Positions 19,643 to 27,149 are shown, numbered from the stretch's first letter. The stretch: 37,392 nt of DNA from Xanthobacter tagetidis (GCF_003667445.1 NZ_RCTF01000027.1:1-37392), one strand, 5' to 3'. Notes: generated by a model from the sequence alone, not told the origin. Numbers and translations are program-made.

Positions 19643-19749
19643 GTCATGCCCGGGCTTGTCCCGGGCATCCACGCGGCCCCGCTTGCTCTGCCCTTAAGTC
19701 AGCTGCCCGCCGCGGGGCGTGGATGGCCGGGACAAGCCCGGCCATGACG
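19643..19749. repeat. Long inverted repeat (alphaproteobacterial REP/BIME-like element)
   Basis: Two 32-base arms in inverted orientation, 19643-19674 and 19718-19749, match at nearly every position (GTCATGCCCGGGCTTGTCCC and, on the other arm, GGGACAAGCCCGGCCATGAC) around a 43-base centre. When translated, such elements give the familiar MAGLVPAIHA peptide. They are dispersed between genes in many Rhizobiales genomes and form strong RNA hairpins. It lies between convergent carA and the lipoprotein gene. The flanking 19752-19863 shows nothing else. Confidence 0.8.
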
Positions 19750-19863
19750 ACTTGGCTGCGCTGAAGCTCAGCGCGTCGAGGATGCGCGCTGGGGGTAGTA
19801 TCGCCGGCAGCGGGCGAAGTCTCGGCGCTCGGGCGCCGCGGGACGCGGCTCCGCCCCTCCGCC

Positions 19864-20313
19864 TCAGCTCGTGACCACCGAGGTCCAGACCCCCGCCTCG
19901 GTGAGGCAGGCGGCACCGCGGGCGATCTGCGGGCGGTTGTCGATATAGATGGTGTGGGAATAGTCGCGGCAGCTCTTGTAGCCCGGGCGCACATAAGCCG
20001 GTCCGGCGATCACTGTGCCGCGCGCGCCGTCATCGCCCTTCCAGCCGATGGGATAGCCCGGCCCGCCGGTCTCCAGCGCCGCGATTTCCGCCTCGTAGGC
20101 GCGCTGGCGGTCGACCGGGGCGAGCCCGTTGCCCACCGTGCCACCGATGAGGCCGCCGGAGACCGCGCCGCTCATCACCGGCGCCATGGGCAGCGCGACG
20201 TTCGAGGCCGAGGTGCCGAGGCCGCCGCCGGGCGTGGTGGCGCAGCCCACCACCAGCGCGGAGAGCGCGAGCGCGGCAAGCGGACCAGACAAAGCGACCG
20301 GACGCAGGACCAT
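19864..20313 (-). CDS. Small outer-membrane-type lipoprotein (17-kDa surface antigen-like)
   Basis: 149 residues. The N-terminus is a lipoprotein signal peptide with lipobox LVVGC (Cys near residue 24). A Gly-rich stretch (GAVSGGLIGGTVGNG, about 50-64) resembles the glycine zipper of 17-kDa surface antigens. The C-terminal part (GYKSCRDYSHTIYIDN, then ARGAACLTEAGVWTSV) resembles the Cys-containing C-terminal domain of that family. It is probably anchored to the outer membrane facing the periplasm. Function in the cell is unknown. The sequence between it and the kinase gene (20314-20513) shows no gene. Confidence 0.83.
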   Translation of the reverse strand: MVLRPVALSGPLAALALSALVVGCATTPGGGLGTSASNVALPMAPVMSGAVSGGLIGGTVGNGLAPVDRQRAYEAEIAALETGGPGYPIGWKGDDGARGTVIAGPAYVRPGYKSCRDYSHTIYIDNRPQIARGAACLTEAGVWTSVVTS

Positions 20314-20513
20314 GGGGCGGACGAGCCTTCAGACGGACGAGCCTTGAGACGGACGAAACCGGCCGGGGGCTGAGATCGCCCGCAGGCCGACCCTTCGTTC
20401 ATAAGGCCTCGTGCGGCCGGTGGGAAGGCCGTCGCACAAAGGCCAGGGCGCCTGATCGGCGCGCAGTGGGGAGGGAAAAGCGCGGGAGGGCGGCGGCGCG
20501 GCCAAAGCCCGCC

Positions 20514-21896
20514 TCAGGCGGCGGGCAGCACCAGTTCGCACCGCAGGCCGCCGATGGGGGCGGCGCCGAGGTCGAAGCGGCCGCCATAGAGGGTGGCAAG
20601 CTCATGGACGATGGACAGGCCGAGCCCGGTACCGGGCTTCGATTCGTCGAGGCGGCGCCCGCGGCGCCCCACCTCCGCCCGCCGCGCCGGATCGAGGCCC
20701 GGCCCGTCATCGTCGATGATGACGTGGAAGTACACGCGGTCGGAGGCGGTGCGGCCGCGGCCGATGCAGACCTCCACCTCGACGCGGGTGCTGGCCCACT
20801 TGCAGGCATTGTCGATGAGGTTGCCCACCATCTCCTCGATGTCCTGCCGCTCGCCCCGGAAGCGCACGTCGTCCACCACCTTCACGTCGATGGCGATGTC
20901 GCGCGCGCGGTTGATCTTCTCCATGGTGCGGGCGAGCGAGGTCACCACCGGCGTCACGTCGCACAGGCCCGCGACCAGCGAGACGCGCGCCGCCATGCGG
21001 GCCCGCTCCAGGTGGTGCGTCACCTGGTCGCGCATCACGCCGGCCTGGTCGCGCACCAGCACGGCGAGCGGATCGTCGCGCGTGCCGGCCTCGTTCATGA
21101 GCACGGACAGCGGGGTCTTCAGCGCATGGGCGAGGTTGCCCACATGGGTGCGCGCGCGCTCGACGATCTCGCGGTTGGCGTCCACCAGCATGTTCACTTC
21201 CCGCACCAGCGGCGCGATTTCCTCCGGATAGGCGCCGTCGAGGCGCTCGGTCTTGCCGGAGCGCACCGCCGCGAGCGCCTGCGAGATGCGCTTGAGCGGC
21301 CGCAGGCCATAGCGCACCTGGATCAGCACCACCAACAGGAAGGCGATGGCGAGCACCACCAGCGTCCCCACCAGGACGAGGTTGAAGGCGGCGATCTCCT
21401 CCTCCAGCTCGGACGACACCGCCGCCACCGAGACCACGAAGCGCTCGTCCTTGCCGAGGTCGAGGTCGCGCTCGACCACGCGCAGGGTTTCGCCCAGCGG
21501 CCCTTGGGCATAGCCCTGGCGCATGCGGCCGGGCGGCGCCTCGACGCCCAACTCGGAGAGGATCGGGAGCATGCCGGACGGCAGCGAGGGCGAAGTGCGG
21601 TGGTCCGGCCCGCCGCCGGCCTGGGCCACCTGCCAGTACCAGCCGGAATTGGGGAACAGGAACAGCGGGTCAGCCATCGCCTGCGGCTGGGGCATCTGGC
21701 CCGGCGCGGCATTGGCCAGCTCGGCGACGATGGTCTTGAGATAGATGTCCAGCCTACGGTCGAACGAGCGCTCGGCGGCATCTCGGTAGAGGCTGGAGAG
21801 AACGAGGCCCACCAGGGTCAGCACCACCAGCATGATGGCGATGGCGGAGAGCATGAGGCGGACGGCGAGTGAGCCGGGATTCGGTTCATCGGTCAT
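20514..21896 (-). CDS. feuQ: Sensor histidine kinase (FeuQ/PhoQ-like)
   Basis: A 460-residue membrane sensor kinase. Two membrane segments (about residues 15-38 and 173-193) flank a periplasmic sensor domain of about 130 residues. A HAMP-like region follows, then the H box (HVGNLAHALKTPLSVLMNEA, with His257 expected to be phosphorylated), the N box (GNLIDNACKWA) and ATP-lid motifs (DDDGPGL, GTGLGLSIVHEL). I chose the ATG at 21896 (MTDEPNPGSL) over the one ten codons upstream because the latter adds only basic residues. The response-regulator gene precedes it by 39 bases on the same strand. The FeuQ name is inferred from the partner and the H-box sequence; the kinase call itself is secure. Confidence 0.92.
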   Translation of the reverse strand: MTDEPNPGSLAVRLMLSAIAIMLVVLTLVGLVLSSLYRDAAERSFDRRLDIYLKTIVAELANAAPGQMPQPQAMADPLFLFPNSGWYWQVAQAGGGPDHRTSPSLPSGMLPILSELGVEAPPGRMRQGYAQGPLGETLRVVERDLDLGKDERFVVSVAAVSSELEEEIAAFNLVLVGTLVVLAIAFLLVVLIQVRYGLRPLKRISQALAAVRSGKTERLDGAYPEEIAPLVREVNMLVDANREIVERARTHVGNLAHALKTPLSVLMNEAGTRDDPLAVLVRDQAGVMRDQVTHHLERARMAARVSLVAGLCDVTPVVTSLARTMEKINRARDIAIDVKVVDDVRFRGERQDIEEMVGNLIDNACKWASTRVEVEVCIGRGRTASDRVYFHVIIDDDGPGLDPARRAEVGRRGRRLDESKPGTGLGLSIVHELATLYGGRFDLGAAPIGGLRCELVLPAA

Positions 21897-21935
21897 CCGG
21901 CAGCCGCCCCCGCGTCGACCCGGCACCGCGGCGGC

Positions 21936-22604
21936 TCACACCTCATCGGCGGCTACCAGGAGATAGCCCAGGCCGCGCACGGTCTGGATCACCTCGCAGT
22001 CGAGCTTCTTGCGCAGGCGCCCCACAAATACCTCTATCGTGTTGGAATCGCGATCGAAATCCTGATCGTAAAGATGCTCCACCAGTTCCGCGCGGGACAC
22101 CACCCGGCCGGAATGGTGCATCAGATAGGACAGGAGCCGGTATTCATGCGAGGTGAGCTTGACCGGGTTGCCGCCCACCGAGACCCGGCCGGACCGGGTG
22201 TCGAGCCGCACCGGACCGCAGGTCAGCTCGCTGGAGGCGTGGCCGGTGGCGCGGCGCAGGAGCGCCCTGAGGCGGGCCAGCACCTCCTCCATGTGGAAGG
22301 GCTTGGCCACATAGTCGTCGGCGCCGGAATCGAAGCCCTGCACCTTGTCGCTCCAGCGGTCGCGGGCGGTGAGCATGAGCACCGGCATGGTCTTGCCCGC
22401 GCGCCGCCAGCTCTCCAGCACCGAGAGGCCGTCCATCTTCGGCAGGCCGATGTCAAGCACCACCGCGTCATAGGGCTCGCTCTCGCCCAGATAGTGGCCC
22501 TCCTCGCCGTCGAAGGCGCGATCCACCGCATAGCCCGCGTCGGCCAGGGCCTCGACGAGCTGGCGATTCAGATCGGGATCGTCCTCGATGACGAGCAGGC
22601 GCAC
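21936..22604 (-). CDS. feuP: OmpR/PhoB-family response regulator (FeuP-like)
   Basis: A 222-residue two-component response regulator. The receiver domain (1-115) has the acidic pocket IEDD at residues 6-9, the phospho-acceptor Asp51 (VVLDIGLPKMDG) and the conserved Lys in YVAKPF. The C-terminal winged-helix effector (about 125-218) contains LTSHEYRLLSYLMHHSGRVV and TIEVFVGRLRKKL. It closely resembles, from memory, FeuP of rhizobia, which with FeuQ responds to envelope or osmotic conditions. It is the first gene of the pair. It lies next to the lysis end of the GTA cluster on the same strand, 162 bases downstream of the o-spanin-like gene, so GTA transcripts could read into it. Confidence 0.93.
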   Translation of the reverse strand: MRLLVIEDDPDLNRQLVEALADAGYAVDRAFDGEEGHYLGESEPYDAVVLDIGLPKMDGLSVLESWRRAGKTMPVLMLTARDRWSDKVQGFDSGADDYVAKPFHMEEVLARLRALLRRATGHASSELTCGPVRLDTRSGRVSVGGNPVKLTSHEYRLLSYLMHHSGRVVSRAELVEHLYDQDFDRDSNTIEVFVGRLRKKLDCEVIQTVRGLGYLLVAADEV

Positions 22605-22766
22605 GGACCCTCCAGATTCGAACGGGACGCGAAAAGGTTGCGATCGACCTCGGAAACAACGCGAAAAACGATTGTTCGGGCAGAATGCCAGAGCGGAGCC
22701 GCAATGTCAGCGTCCCGCTGCGCAGCCAGTTGGACGGAGCGGCGCCATTCCGCCCCGGCCGCGCGC

Positions 22767-22985
22767 TCACCAGCGGCAGAGCCTGCGCCCGACGGCGTTG
22801 TGAGCCTTGGCCTGACGTATGGTGTCGTCGCTGTCCCTGACGGACCACCGCACCGGCTTCGCCGCGCGGCAGAACACGTCAGTCCCGCCGGAACCCGTCG
22901 TCGTCGCGCAGGCGCTCAGGGTCAGAATTGCGGCGATCAGCGTCAGCGCGCGCGCGCTCCGCCTGCTGGACGGCACGGTCTGCAT
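22767..22985 (-). CDS. Small lipoprotein, probable outer spanin (Rz1-like)
   Basis: 72 residues with a lipoprotein signal (ARALTLIAAILTLSAC; lipidated Cys at 26), leaving a mature part of 47 residues. The mature sequence (FCRAAKPVRWSVRDSD, then QAKAHNAVGRRLC) belongs to a type I know from lysis modules of alphaproteobacterial phages. The first 107 bases overlap the end of the upstream membrane-protein gene in another frame, as in overlapping Rz/Rz1 pairs. Together with the adjacent muramidase this suggests an outer-membrane disruption role during GTA release. No ribosome site is strong. Spanin function is inferred from architecture and position. Confidence 0.72.
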   Translation of the reverse strand: MQTVPSSRRSARALTLIAAILTLSACATTTGSGGTDVFCRAAKPVRWSVRDSDDTIRQAKAHNAVGRRLCRW

Positions 22986-23274
22986 TGGCCCGCTCCCTTG
23001 TGGCCTGTTGATCGGCGCCCTTGCGCACGCCGAGATGATGGATGGCGAGGGCCGCGGCGCCGGCGAGCCAGGCCAAGGCCGGCTTGAGGCCGAGCGCCGA
23101 CCAGAGCGCCACGAAGCCGGCGGCCCCGGCCGAGACGATCAGCGCGAGCCACCAGTCCCCGCCGCACAGCAGCGTGGCAACGAGGCTCACGGCCGCCGCC
23201 GCGGCCGGCAGCGCCCATCCGAGGCCGAGCGCCGCCACCCACTTGGCGGAGAGGAGAGCAACAAGCGCGCTCAT
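22879..23274 (-). CDS. Membrane protein with C-terminal coiled coil, probable holin/inner spanin
   Basis: 131 residues. Up to three hydrophobic segments occupy about 9-34, 43-63 and 65-80. They are followed by a charged helical tail (about 84-125) with coiled-coil character (ADQQATRERANADRAVQQAE) ending in RLRDDDGFRRD. With three membrane passes the tail would be periplasmic, as an inner spanin requires; the multi-pass N-terminus also resembles a holin. Its ATG overlaps the muramidase stop (ATGA, 23271-23274), and its end overlaps the lipoprotein gene by 107 bases. It is therefore the middle gene of an endolysin-membrane protein-lipoprotein lysis cassette. The exact role is not settled. Confidence 0.72.
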   Translation of the reverse strand: MSALVALLSAKWVAALGLGWALPAAAAAVSLVATLLCGGDWWLALIVSAGAAGFVALWSALGLKPALAWLAGAAALAIHHLGVRKGADQQATRERANADRAVQQAERARADADRRNSDPERLRDDDGFRRD

Positions 23275-24134
23275 GCCGGCACCGCCTCGGCCGGCTCGGC
23301 CGTGCTTCCGAAGTCAGGCGCCTTGAGGTCGAGGGCGTCCATGATCTCGGCCGCCTTGGCCTTCGCCCATTCGCGATAGACGTAGCCCAGCACGGCCACC
23401 AGAGCGCCCGCCACCATCAGGATGGTGAGGATGGTCGCGGCCATCGCGCTCTTGTCGGCCACCGGCACCAGCGCGTCCATGGCGACGCCGATGCCGGTGG
23501 AGACCGTGCCGCCGGAGGCCAGCGCATCGCCGATGGCCTTCGGCGGAGGCGACTTGGCGGACGAGGCATAGGCCTTGCCGCAAGCCGTGGCCGTGGGCAT
23601 CGGCAGGTGCACCGAGCCGGAGGCGATGGCCTGCCCGAGCTGCTTCGCCTCGGCGACGCGGCGGCCCCATCCCTTGCCGAACACGTCCCAGGTCTTGAGG
23701 TTCTTCAGCATGGCGAGCCGGCGGGCCTGGATATCGGCGATGACCGCGTCGTGGTCCTCCCCACGCTCCAGCGCGGCGAGCGTCGCCGGGCCGAGCACGC
23801 CGTCCGCCGCGATGCCGAGCGCACGCTGCAGCCACTTGGTGGCCTGGGCCGGGCCGGAATTCACGGCGCCGTCGAACACCACGTAGTCGATGCCGGCGGG
23901 CAGCTTGTCGCCCTGGATCAGGTCCCAGTAGCGCCGGCGGTAGATCTCCTGAAGCTCGCTCTCCTCAAGCTGCCGCACGTCACGCGTAGGCAGGCCCTTG
24001 GAGCGGCGGTAGTCGTCATAGACCCGCTTGATGATGCCCTTCATGGTCGGGCCGCCGGGGTCGCGGGGGTGGTTGAAGTAGCCGCCCTCGTGCACCAGCA
24101 CGGCGGCCAAAGCGGGCTTGAAATTGTCGCGCAT
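23271..24134 (-). CDS. GH108-type N-acetylmuramidase (GTA endolysin) with C-terminal membrane segment
   Basis: 287 residues. The N-terminal glycosyl hydrolase 108 domain (1-95) has the catalytic Glu16 in HEGGYFNHPRDPGGPT and continues with RYWDLIQGDKLPAGIDYVVF. A predicted peptidoglycan-binding type 3 domain follows (about 90-170: NSGPAQATKWLQRALGIAAD). After a low-complexity linker, residues 231-252 form a membrane segment (MAATILTILMVAGALVAVLG) with a basic then acidic tail. No N-terminal signal is visible. This order matches, from memory, holin-associated N-acetylmuramidases. It is the lytic enzyme of the cassette that follows the GTA tail genes; in R. capsulatus the GTA lysis genes lie elsewhere. 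Confidence 0.88.
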   Translation of the reverse strand: MRDNFKPALAAVLVHEGGYFNHPRDPGGPTMKGIIKRVYDDYRRSKGLPTRDVRQLEESELQEIYRRRYWDLIQGDKLPAGIDYVVFDGAVNSGPAQATKWLQRALGIAADGVLGPATLAALERGEDHDAVIADIQARRLAMLKNLKTWDVFGKGWGRRVAEAKQLGQAIASGSVHLPMPTATACGKAYASSAKSPPPKAIGDALASGGTVSTGIGVAMDALVPVADKSAMAATILTILMVAGALVAVLGYVYREWAKAKAAEIMDALDLKAPDFGSTAEPAEAVPA

Positions 24135-24275
24135 GGAAGTGGCCTCGTCCTAAAACGCAGGGGAATGCGCCGCGACGCCTGCGCGCTGCGACGGTCTCCA
24201 TCCCTCGAATGGGGGAAGCGGCGCCGGCCGGGGCCGCGCTAAAAGGGGGACGGCACCAACAATGCCGGTCAGGAG

Positions 24276-24320
24276 CGATCGGCCGACCGAGGGCACCCCG
24301 CACCCGAGGCCGGCCGATCG
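24276..24320. repeat. Inverted repeat upstream of the endolysin gene
   Basis: Perfect 10-base arms CGATCGGCCG (24276-24285) and CGGCCGATCG (24311-24320), separated by 25 bases. On the + strand TTTT follows; on the - strand it lies 22 bases past the stop of the 120-residue gene. It could be a terminator or processing hairpin separating the particle genes from the lysis cassette, the only gap above 200 bases there besides 31053-31557 and the insert. Function inferred. Confidence 0.45.
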
Positions 24321-24341
24321 TTTTCCCCGCGTCGGCCGGGA

Positions 24342-24704
24342 TCAGGCGAACACGCATTCCGGCGTGACGGGATGGACCCGCGCCGCACCGAAGTCCGGGA
24401 TCAGTTCGGCCGGCCCCTGCCACAGCACGTTGACATGGAAGCCCGCGACCGGCTCCAGCACCGGCATGGGGCCGAGATCCGGATCGGCCTCGATGGTCGC
24501 GCCGGTGGGGCGGAAGATCGTCCCGTCCGCGCCCACGACGGCGATGTCGTAGCGGTAACCCTCATAGGTGCCGCAGGACGGCCAGACCGGCGCGCCGTCC
24601 GGCCCCTCGGCGGTGCCGGAGCCATACAGCGCGAAGGCCGCGCGGGCCGTCTCCCGGTCGGGGAAGCGCAGGAAGATCGTCGTGCTGAAGATCGTCTCGC
24701 TCAT
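24342..24704 (-). CDS. Conserved hypothetical protein of the GTA/phage region (120 aa)
   Basis: 120 residues from the ATG at 24704, which overlaps the stop of the spike-fibre gene (ATGA, 24701-24704) and has a G-rich stretch upstream. No enzyme motif, signal peptide or membrane segment is visible. The sequence reads like a compact alpha/beta domain (TIFSTTIFLRFPDRETARAA) with a Trp/Pro-rich C-terminus (FHVNVLWQGPAELIPDF). I know similar small proteins from tail regions of phages of related bacteria but no function for them. Position between spike fibre and endolysin suggests a particle accessory or assembly role; this is inference. Confidence 0.75.
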   Translation of the reverse strand: MSETIFSTTIFLRFPDRETARAAFALYGSGTAEGPDGAPVWPSCGTYEGYRYDIAVVGADGTIFRPTGATIEADPDLGPMPVLEPVAGFHVNVLWQGPAELIPDFGAARVHPVTPECVFA

Positions 24705-25939
24705 GCCCACCCCCTCGCCTGCCCGGTGAGCGCCGCGCCGGAGCCACGCGTTGCCCACGCCACGAGTTCATCGATCTCTAGCGCGCAGCCCGCCGGCATG
24801 CCGGCTGCGCCGCCGAGGAAGATGCCGGTGCGCGCGCGGTCGAGCCCCGCGGCGTCGGCCGACGCGGCGGCGCCGTTCACCGCGCCGGCGCGGCCCGCAC
24901 CGTCCCAGCCCACGGCCGCGCCGATCTCGCCCGGCAGCACCGAGCCGAGGGAGAGCGCCGCCGCGCTCGATCCGTCGAGGCGCAGTTCCGCCGGCGCCGT
25001 GCCGCCGCGCAGCAGCGCATATCCAGAGGGCAGGCCGACGAGCGGCTGCGACGCCACCGCCGACCGCCCCCGCCCGCGCCACGCCAGCGAGGCCGCCGCG
25101 CCCTGCAATGTCGCCGCCGCACCTGTCGTGAGCTGCACCACGTCGGCGATCCGCGAGGCCGCCGCGGCGGTCGTCGGGACGTAGGAGGTCGCGATGTCGC
25201 CCGCCTCGATCTGGGCTCCCCAGGCATAGATCGTCTGCGCAGGCGTGTCGGCATTGCCCGCCCGCCCATCGCGGCCGATGTTGATGTAGTTGGCGCCGCT
25301 GGTATCGAGCGTCGACACAAGCACAAAGCGTTGCCACTGGCTTGTCAGCGTGCAGGCGATCGTCTGGTGCACCGATGACGATTTCGTCCACGTGAGATAG
25401 ATCGTCTCGCCGCCGAGCGCCCCGCGCAGCCAGACCGAAAAGGCATAGGCGGGGCTCGCTGCCGGCGAGGTGATGAGCCGGTACACGCTACCGAAAGCGG
25501 TGCCCGACCCGGCGGGATAATCGAGCCGCGCCGCCGCCATGGTGCCGTCCGGGGCGAGGGCTACATTGCCCGTCCGCGTCGGGCTGTGTGCCCCTGTCGC
25601 CAGCCACCCATGGATTGCGGCGGAGTCGAGCGCGAGATTGGTCGTCGGCCCCTCGATCAGGAGGCGCGGGCGCCCGCTGCGCCGGGCAAAGGCCGGCATG
25701 TTGGCCGGAACGGTGACCAGTGCGCCGGCGGCGTCGGACACCCGTTTGGCACCGGACGAGATGGTGATGATCGATGAGAGCGGCACCAGCGCGCCGGCCA
25801 GCGCGTATCGCCCGCGGGCGAAATCGGCCGCGAGCGCCGGGGCGACGCCGTCGAGGCGGTGGGCGGCGTCGCGGAAGAAGACGGACCTGCGCCGGGCGGT
25901 GGCCGCGTCGAGCCCCAGCCCCGGGCCCAGGCGGGGCAT
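24701..25939 (-). CDS. Spike/tail-fibre protein with phage head-spike-fibre type domain
   Basis: 412 residues. The N-terminal part (MPRLGPGLGLDAATARRRSV) is a short attachment-like region. The central beta-rich region (about 85-270) carries phrases typical of phage spike-fibre and carbohydrate-binding jelly rolls: RPRLLIEGPTTNLALDSAAI, YAFSVWLRGALGGETIYLTW and YAWGAQIEAGDIATSYVPTT. The C-terminal Ala/Gly-rich part is also beta-like and ends in LEIDELVAWATRGSGAALTG. It follows the spike base gene and probably forms the receptor-binding fibre, comparable by position to the second head-spike gene of R. capsulatus. The ATG at 25939 overlaps the stop of a 26-codon frame; the longer upstream frame to 26266 is not coding-like. 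Confidence 0.8.
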   Translation of the reverse strand: MPRLGPGLGLDAATARRRSVFFRDAAHRLDGVAPALAADFARGRYALAGALVPLSSIITISSGAKRVSDAAGALVTVPANMPAFARRSGRPRLLIEGPTTNLALDSAAIHGWLATGAHSPTRTGNVALAPDGTMAAARLDYPAGSGTAFGSVYRLITSPAASPAYAFSVWLRGALGGETIYLTWTKSSSVHQTIACTLTSQWQRFVLVSTLDTSGANYINIGRDGRAGNADTPAQTIYAWGAQIEAGDIATSYVPTTAAAASRIADVVQLTTGAAATLQGAAASLAWRGRGRSAVASQPLVGLPSGYALLRGGTAPAELRLDGSSAAALSLGSVLPGEIGAAVGWDGAGRAGAVNGAAASADAAGLDRARTGIFLGGAAGMPAGCALEIDELVAWATRGSGAALTGQARGWA

Positions 25940-26019
25940 CACGCGACCCTCCCTGCACCGACTGCAGGCCGGCACCGGCACGACACGGCGGCAGCGCGAA
26001 GGGTGGACATATGGATCAT
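25939..26019 (-). CDS. Possible 26-codon leader ORF before the spike-fibre gene
   Basis: A short frame (MIHMSTLRAAAVSCRCRPAV...) starts at ATG 26019 with GGGAG seven bases upstream. It ends with TGA overlapping the spike-fibre ATG by one base (TGATG). The layout suits translational coupling by re-initiation. The peptide matches nothing I know and is basic and Cys-containing. It may be a leader rather than a functional protein. It fills most of the 131-base gap after the spike base gene. Confidence 0.35.
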   Translation of the reverse strand: MIHMSTLRAAAVSCRCRPAVGAGRVA

Positions 26020-26070
26020 GGAACGACTCCCTCGGGGCAGGCGGACGGGACGGCGCGGAGCAGGCCCGCC

Positions 26071-26391
26071 TCAGCCCTCGACCAAAGCGTAGACATGCAC
26101 CCCCGCCGAGGTGCCGGTGGCCCACACCCGGCGCACCTGGCAGGGCGGCAAGGGCTGAAGGCCCGGCAGAGCGAGCACGTCCACGCTCTCCCCGTCGCCC
26201 GCCCCCACGGGCGTGATGCGCACCGTGCCGACGCCGCCGGCCACGTCCTCGGGCACGAAGGCCCACAATGCCTTGGCGTAGGTGGGAAGATCGGCCCCGT
26301 CGGCGGGCGTCACCGCGGCGAGCCGCCGGGTGGGCGAAGTGAGCGAGGCGGCGTGGCCGCGCATGGGGTCGCGGGCGGGATCGTAGGGCAT
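26071..26391 (-). CDS. GTA/phage spike base protein, RCAP_Rcc01079 family
   Basis: 106 residues beginning MPYDPARDPMRGHAASLTSP, with the conserved run RRLAAVTPADGADLPTYAKA and the C-terminal beta sandwich ending QVRRVWATGTSAGVHVYALV. I recognise this as the type of R. capsulatus Rcc01079, the base of the GTA head spike that helps bind the capsule receptor on recipient cells. The start is the ATG at 26391, in agreement with the family N-terminus and 22 bases past the preceding gene. It lies between the DUF2793 protein and the fibre protein, so the spike genes are part of the main cluster here, whereas in R. capsulatus they lie apart from it. Confidence 0.85.
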   Translation of the reverse strand: MPYDPARDPMRGHAASLTSPTRRLAAVTPADGADLPTYAKALWAFVPEDVAGGVGTVRITPVGAGDGESVDVLALPGLQPLPPCQVRRVWATGTSAGVHVYALVEG

Positions 26392-26413
26392 GGAAGGCTC
26401 CTCGGACTGGGGT

Positions 26414-27118
26414 TCAGGCGCCGGCCACCGGGCAGGCGAGCAGATGGATGGCGAGCCGCACGACGCCGCCGGTGAAGGCGCCGCCATTGGCGGTGAGGCG
26501 CACCGGCGTCGGCGCATAGAAGGCGGTGGGGCCGATGACGCCGGCATTGGTCGAGCCCGCCGCCGCGCCGAGCGAACCGCCGAACTTCGACGCCTCCCCG
26601 GCGATGCCGCAGTCATAGGAGGCGGCGCCGGTGACCGCCGTGAGCGTGCGCGTGGTCACGCCCAGCACGATGGCGCGGTCGGGGATGGCGATGGTGCTCT
26701 CCACGAAGGCGCCGGCGAGCGCGACATCCTCCTCCAGCACCCACGCCTCGATGGCGGCGCGGTGGGCGCTCGCGGCGAGCGGCGAGACGAAGGCGCCGCC
26801 GTCGAACAGCGCCAGCCGGCGCTCGTCCTTCACGAAGGCGAGGAAGCCGGGCGCGATCGGCAGGAAGTCGAAGGCGCCCGCCTCATACGCGGCGATCTCG
26901 CCCGCGTGCCCGGCAAAGGCGCCGCTCGCACCCGCCGGCACGAACCAGCGCGCGCCCTCCGCCGGCACGCCGGGCGGCGCCGGCGTGGTGACGCTTTCGA
27001 GCACCAGGTGCACGAAGGCGTCGAGGCGGCGCAGGGCCTCGTTGTGGGTCACATGCTTCTGCGCCTGCGCCGCCGCGAGATAGGGCAGCGCCAGGTTGGC
27101 CGTGCTGTCGGACGCCAT
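26414..27118 (-). CDS. DUF2793 protein, GTA tail-fibre-like
   Basis: 234 residues. The N-terminal DUF2793 domain (about 5-90) shows the family phrases TANLALPYLAAAQAQKHVTH, NEALRRLDAFVHLVLES and GARWFVPAGASGAFAGHAGE. A second beta-rich C-terminal part (about 135-230: IAIPDRAIVLGVTTRTLTAV; YDCGIAGEASKFGG) looks like a receptor-contact or fibre domain. In R. capsulatus a DUF2793 protein (Rcc00171) is the GTA tail fibre. It is sometimes mis-annotated as ribonuclease III, and no such domain is present. It starts 31 bases after gp15, in the position where tail-fibre genes are expected. Confidence 0.85.
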   Translation of the reverse strand: MASDSTANLALPYLAAAQAQKHVTHNEALRRLDAFVHLVLESVTTPAPPGVPAEGARWFVPAGASGAFAGHAGEIAAYEAGAFDFLPIAPGFLAFVKDERRLALFDGGAFVSPLAASAHRAAIEAWVLEEDVALAGAFVESTIAIPDRAIVLGVTTRTLTAVTGAASYDCGIAGEASKFGGSLGAAAGSTNAGVIGPTAFYAPTPVRLTANGGAFTGGVVRLAIHLLACPVAGA

Positions 27119-27149
27119 GGGCGATCCTCGCTTGAGAGGGATGGGAAGG

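Noticed and set aside
20466..21872. 468-codon + strand frame opposite the sensor kinase
   Set aside because: His/Arg/Gly-rich antisense shadow; the kinase motifs on the - strand are unambiguous.
26414..27118. Ribonuclease III
   Set aside because: DUF2793 proteins are sometimes labelled so, but no RNase III motif is present and the context is tail fibre.
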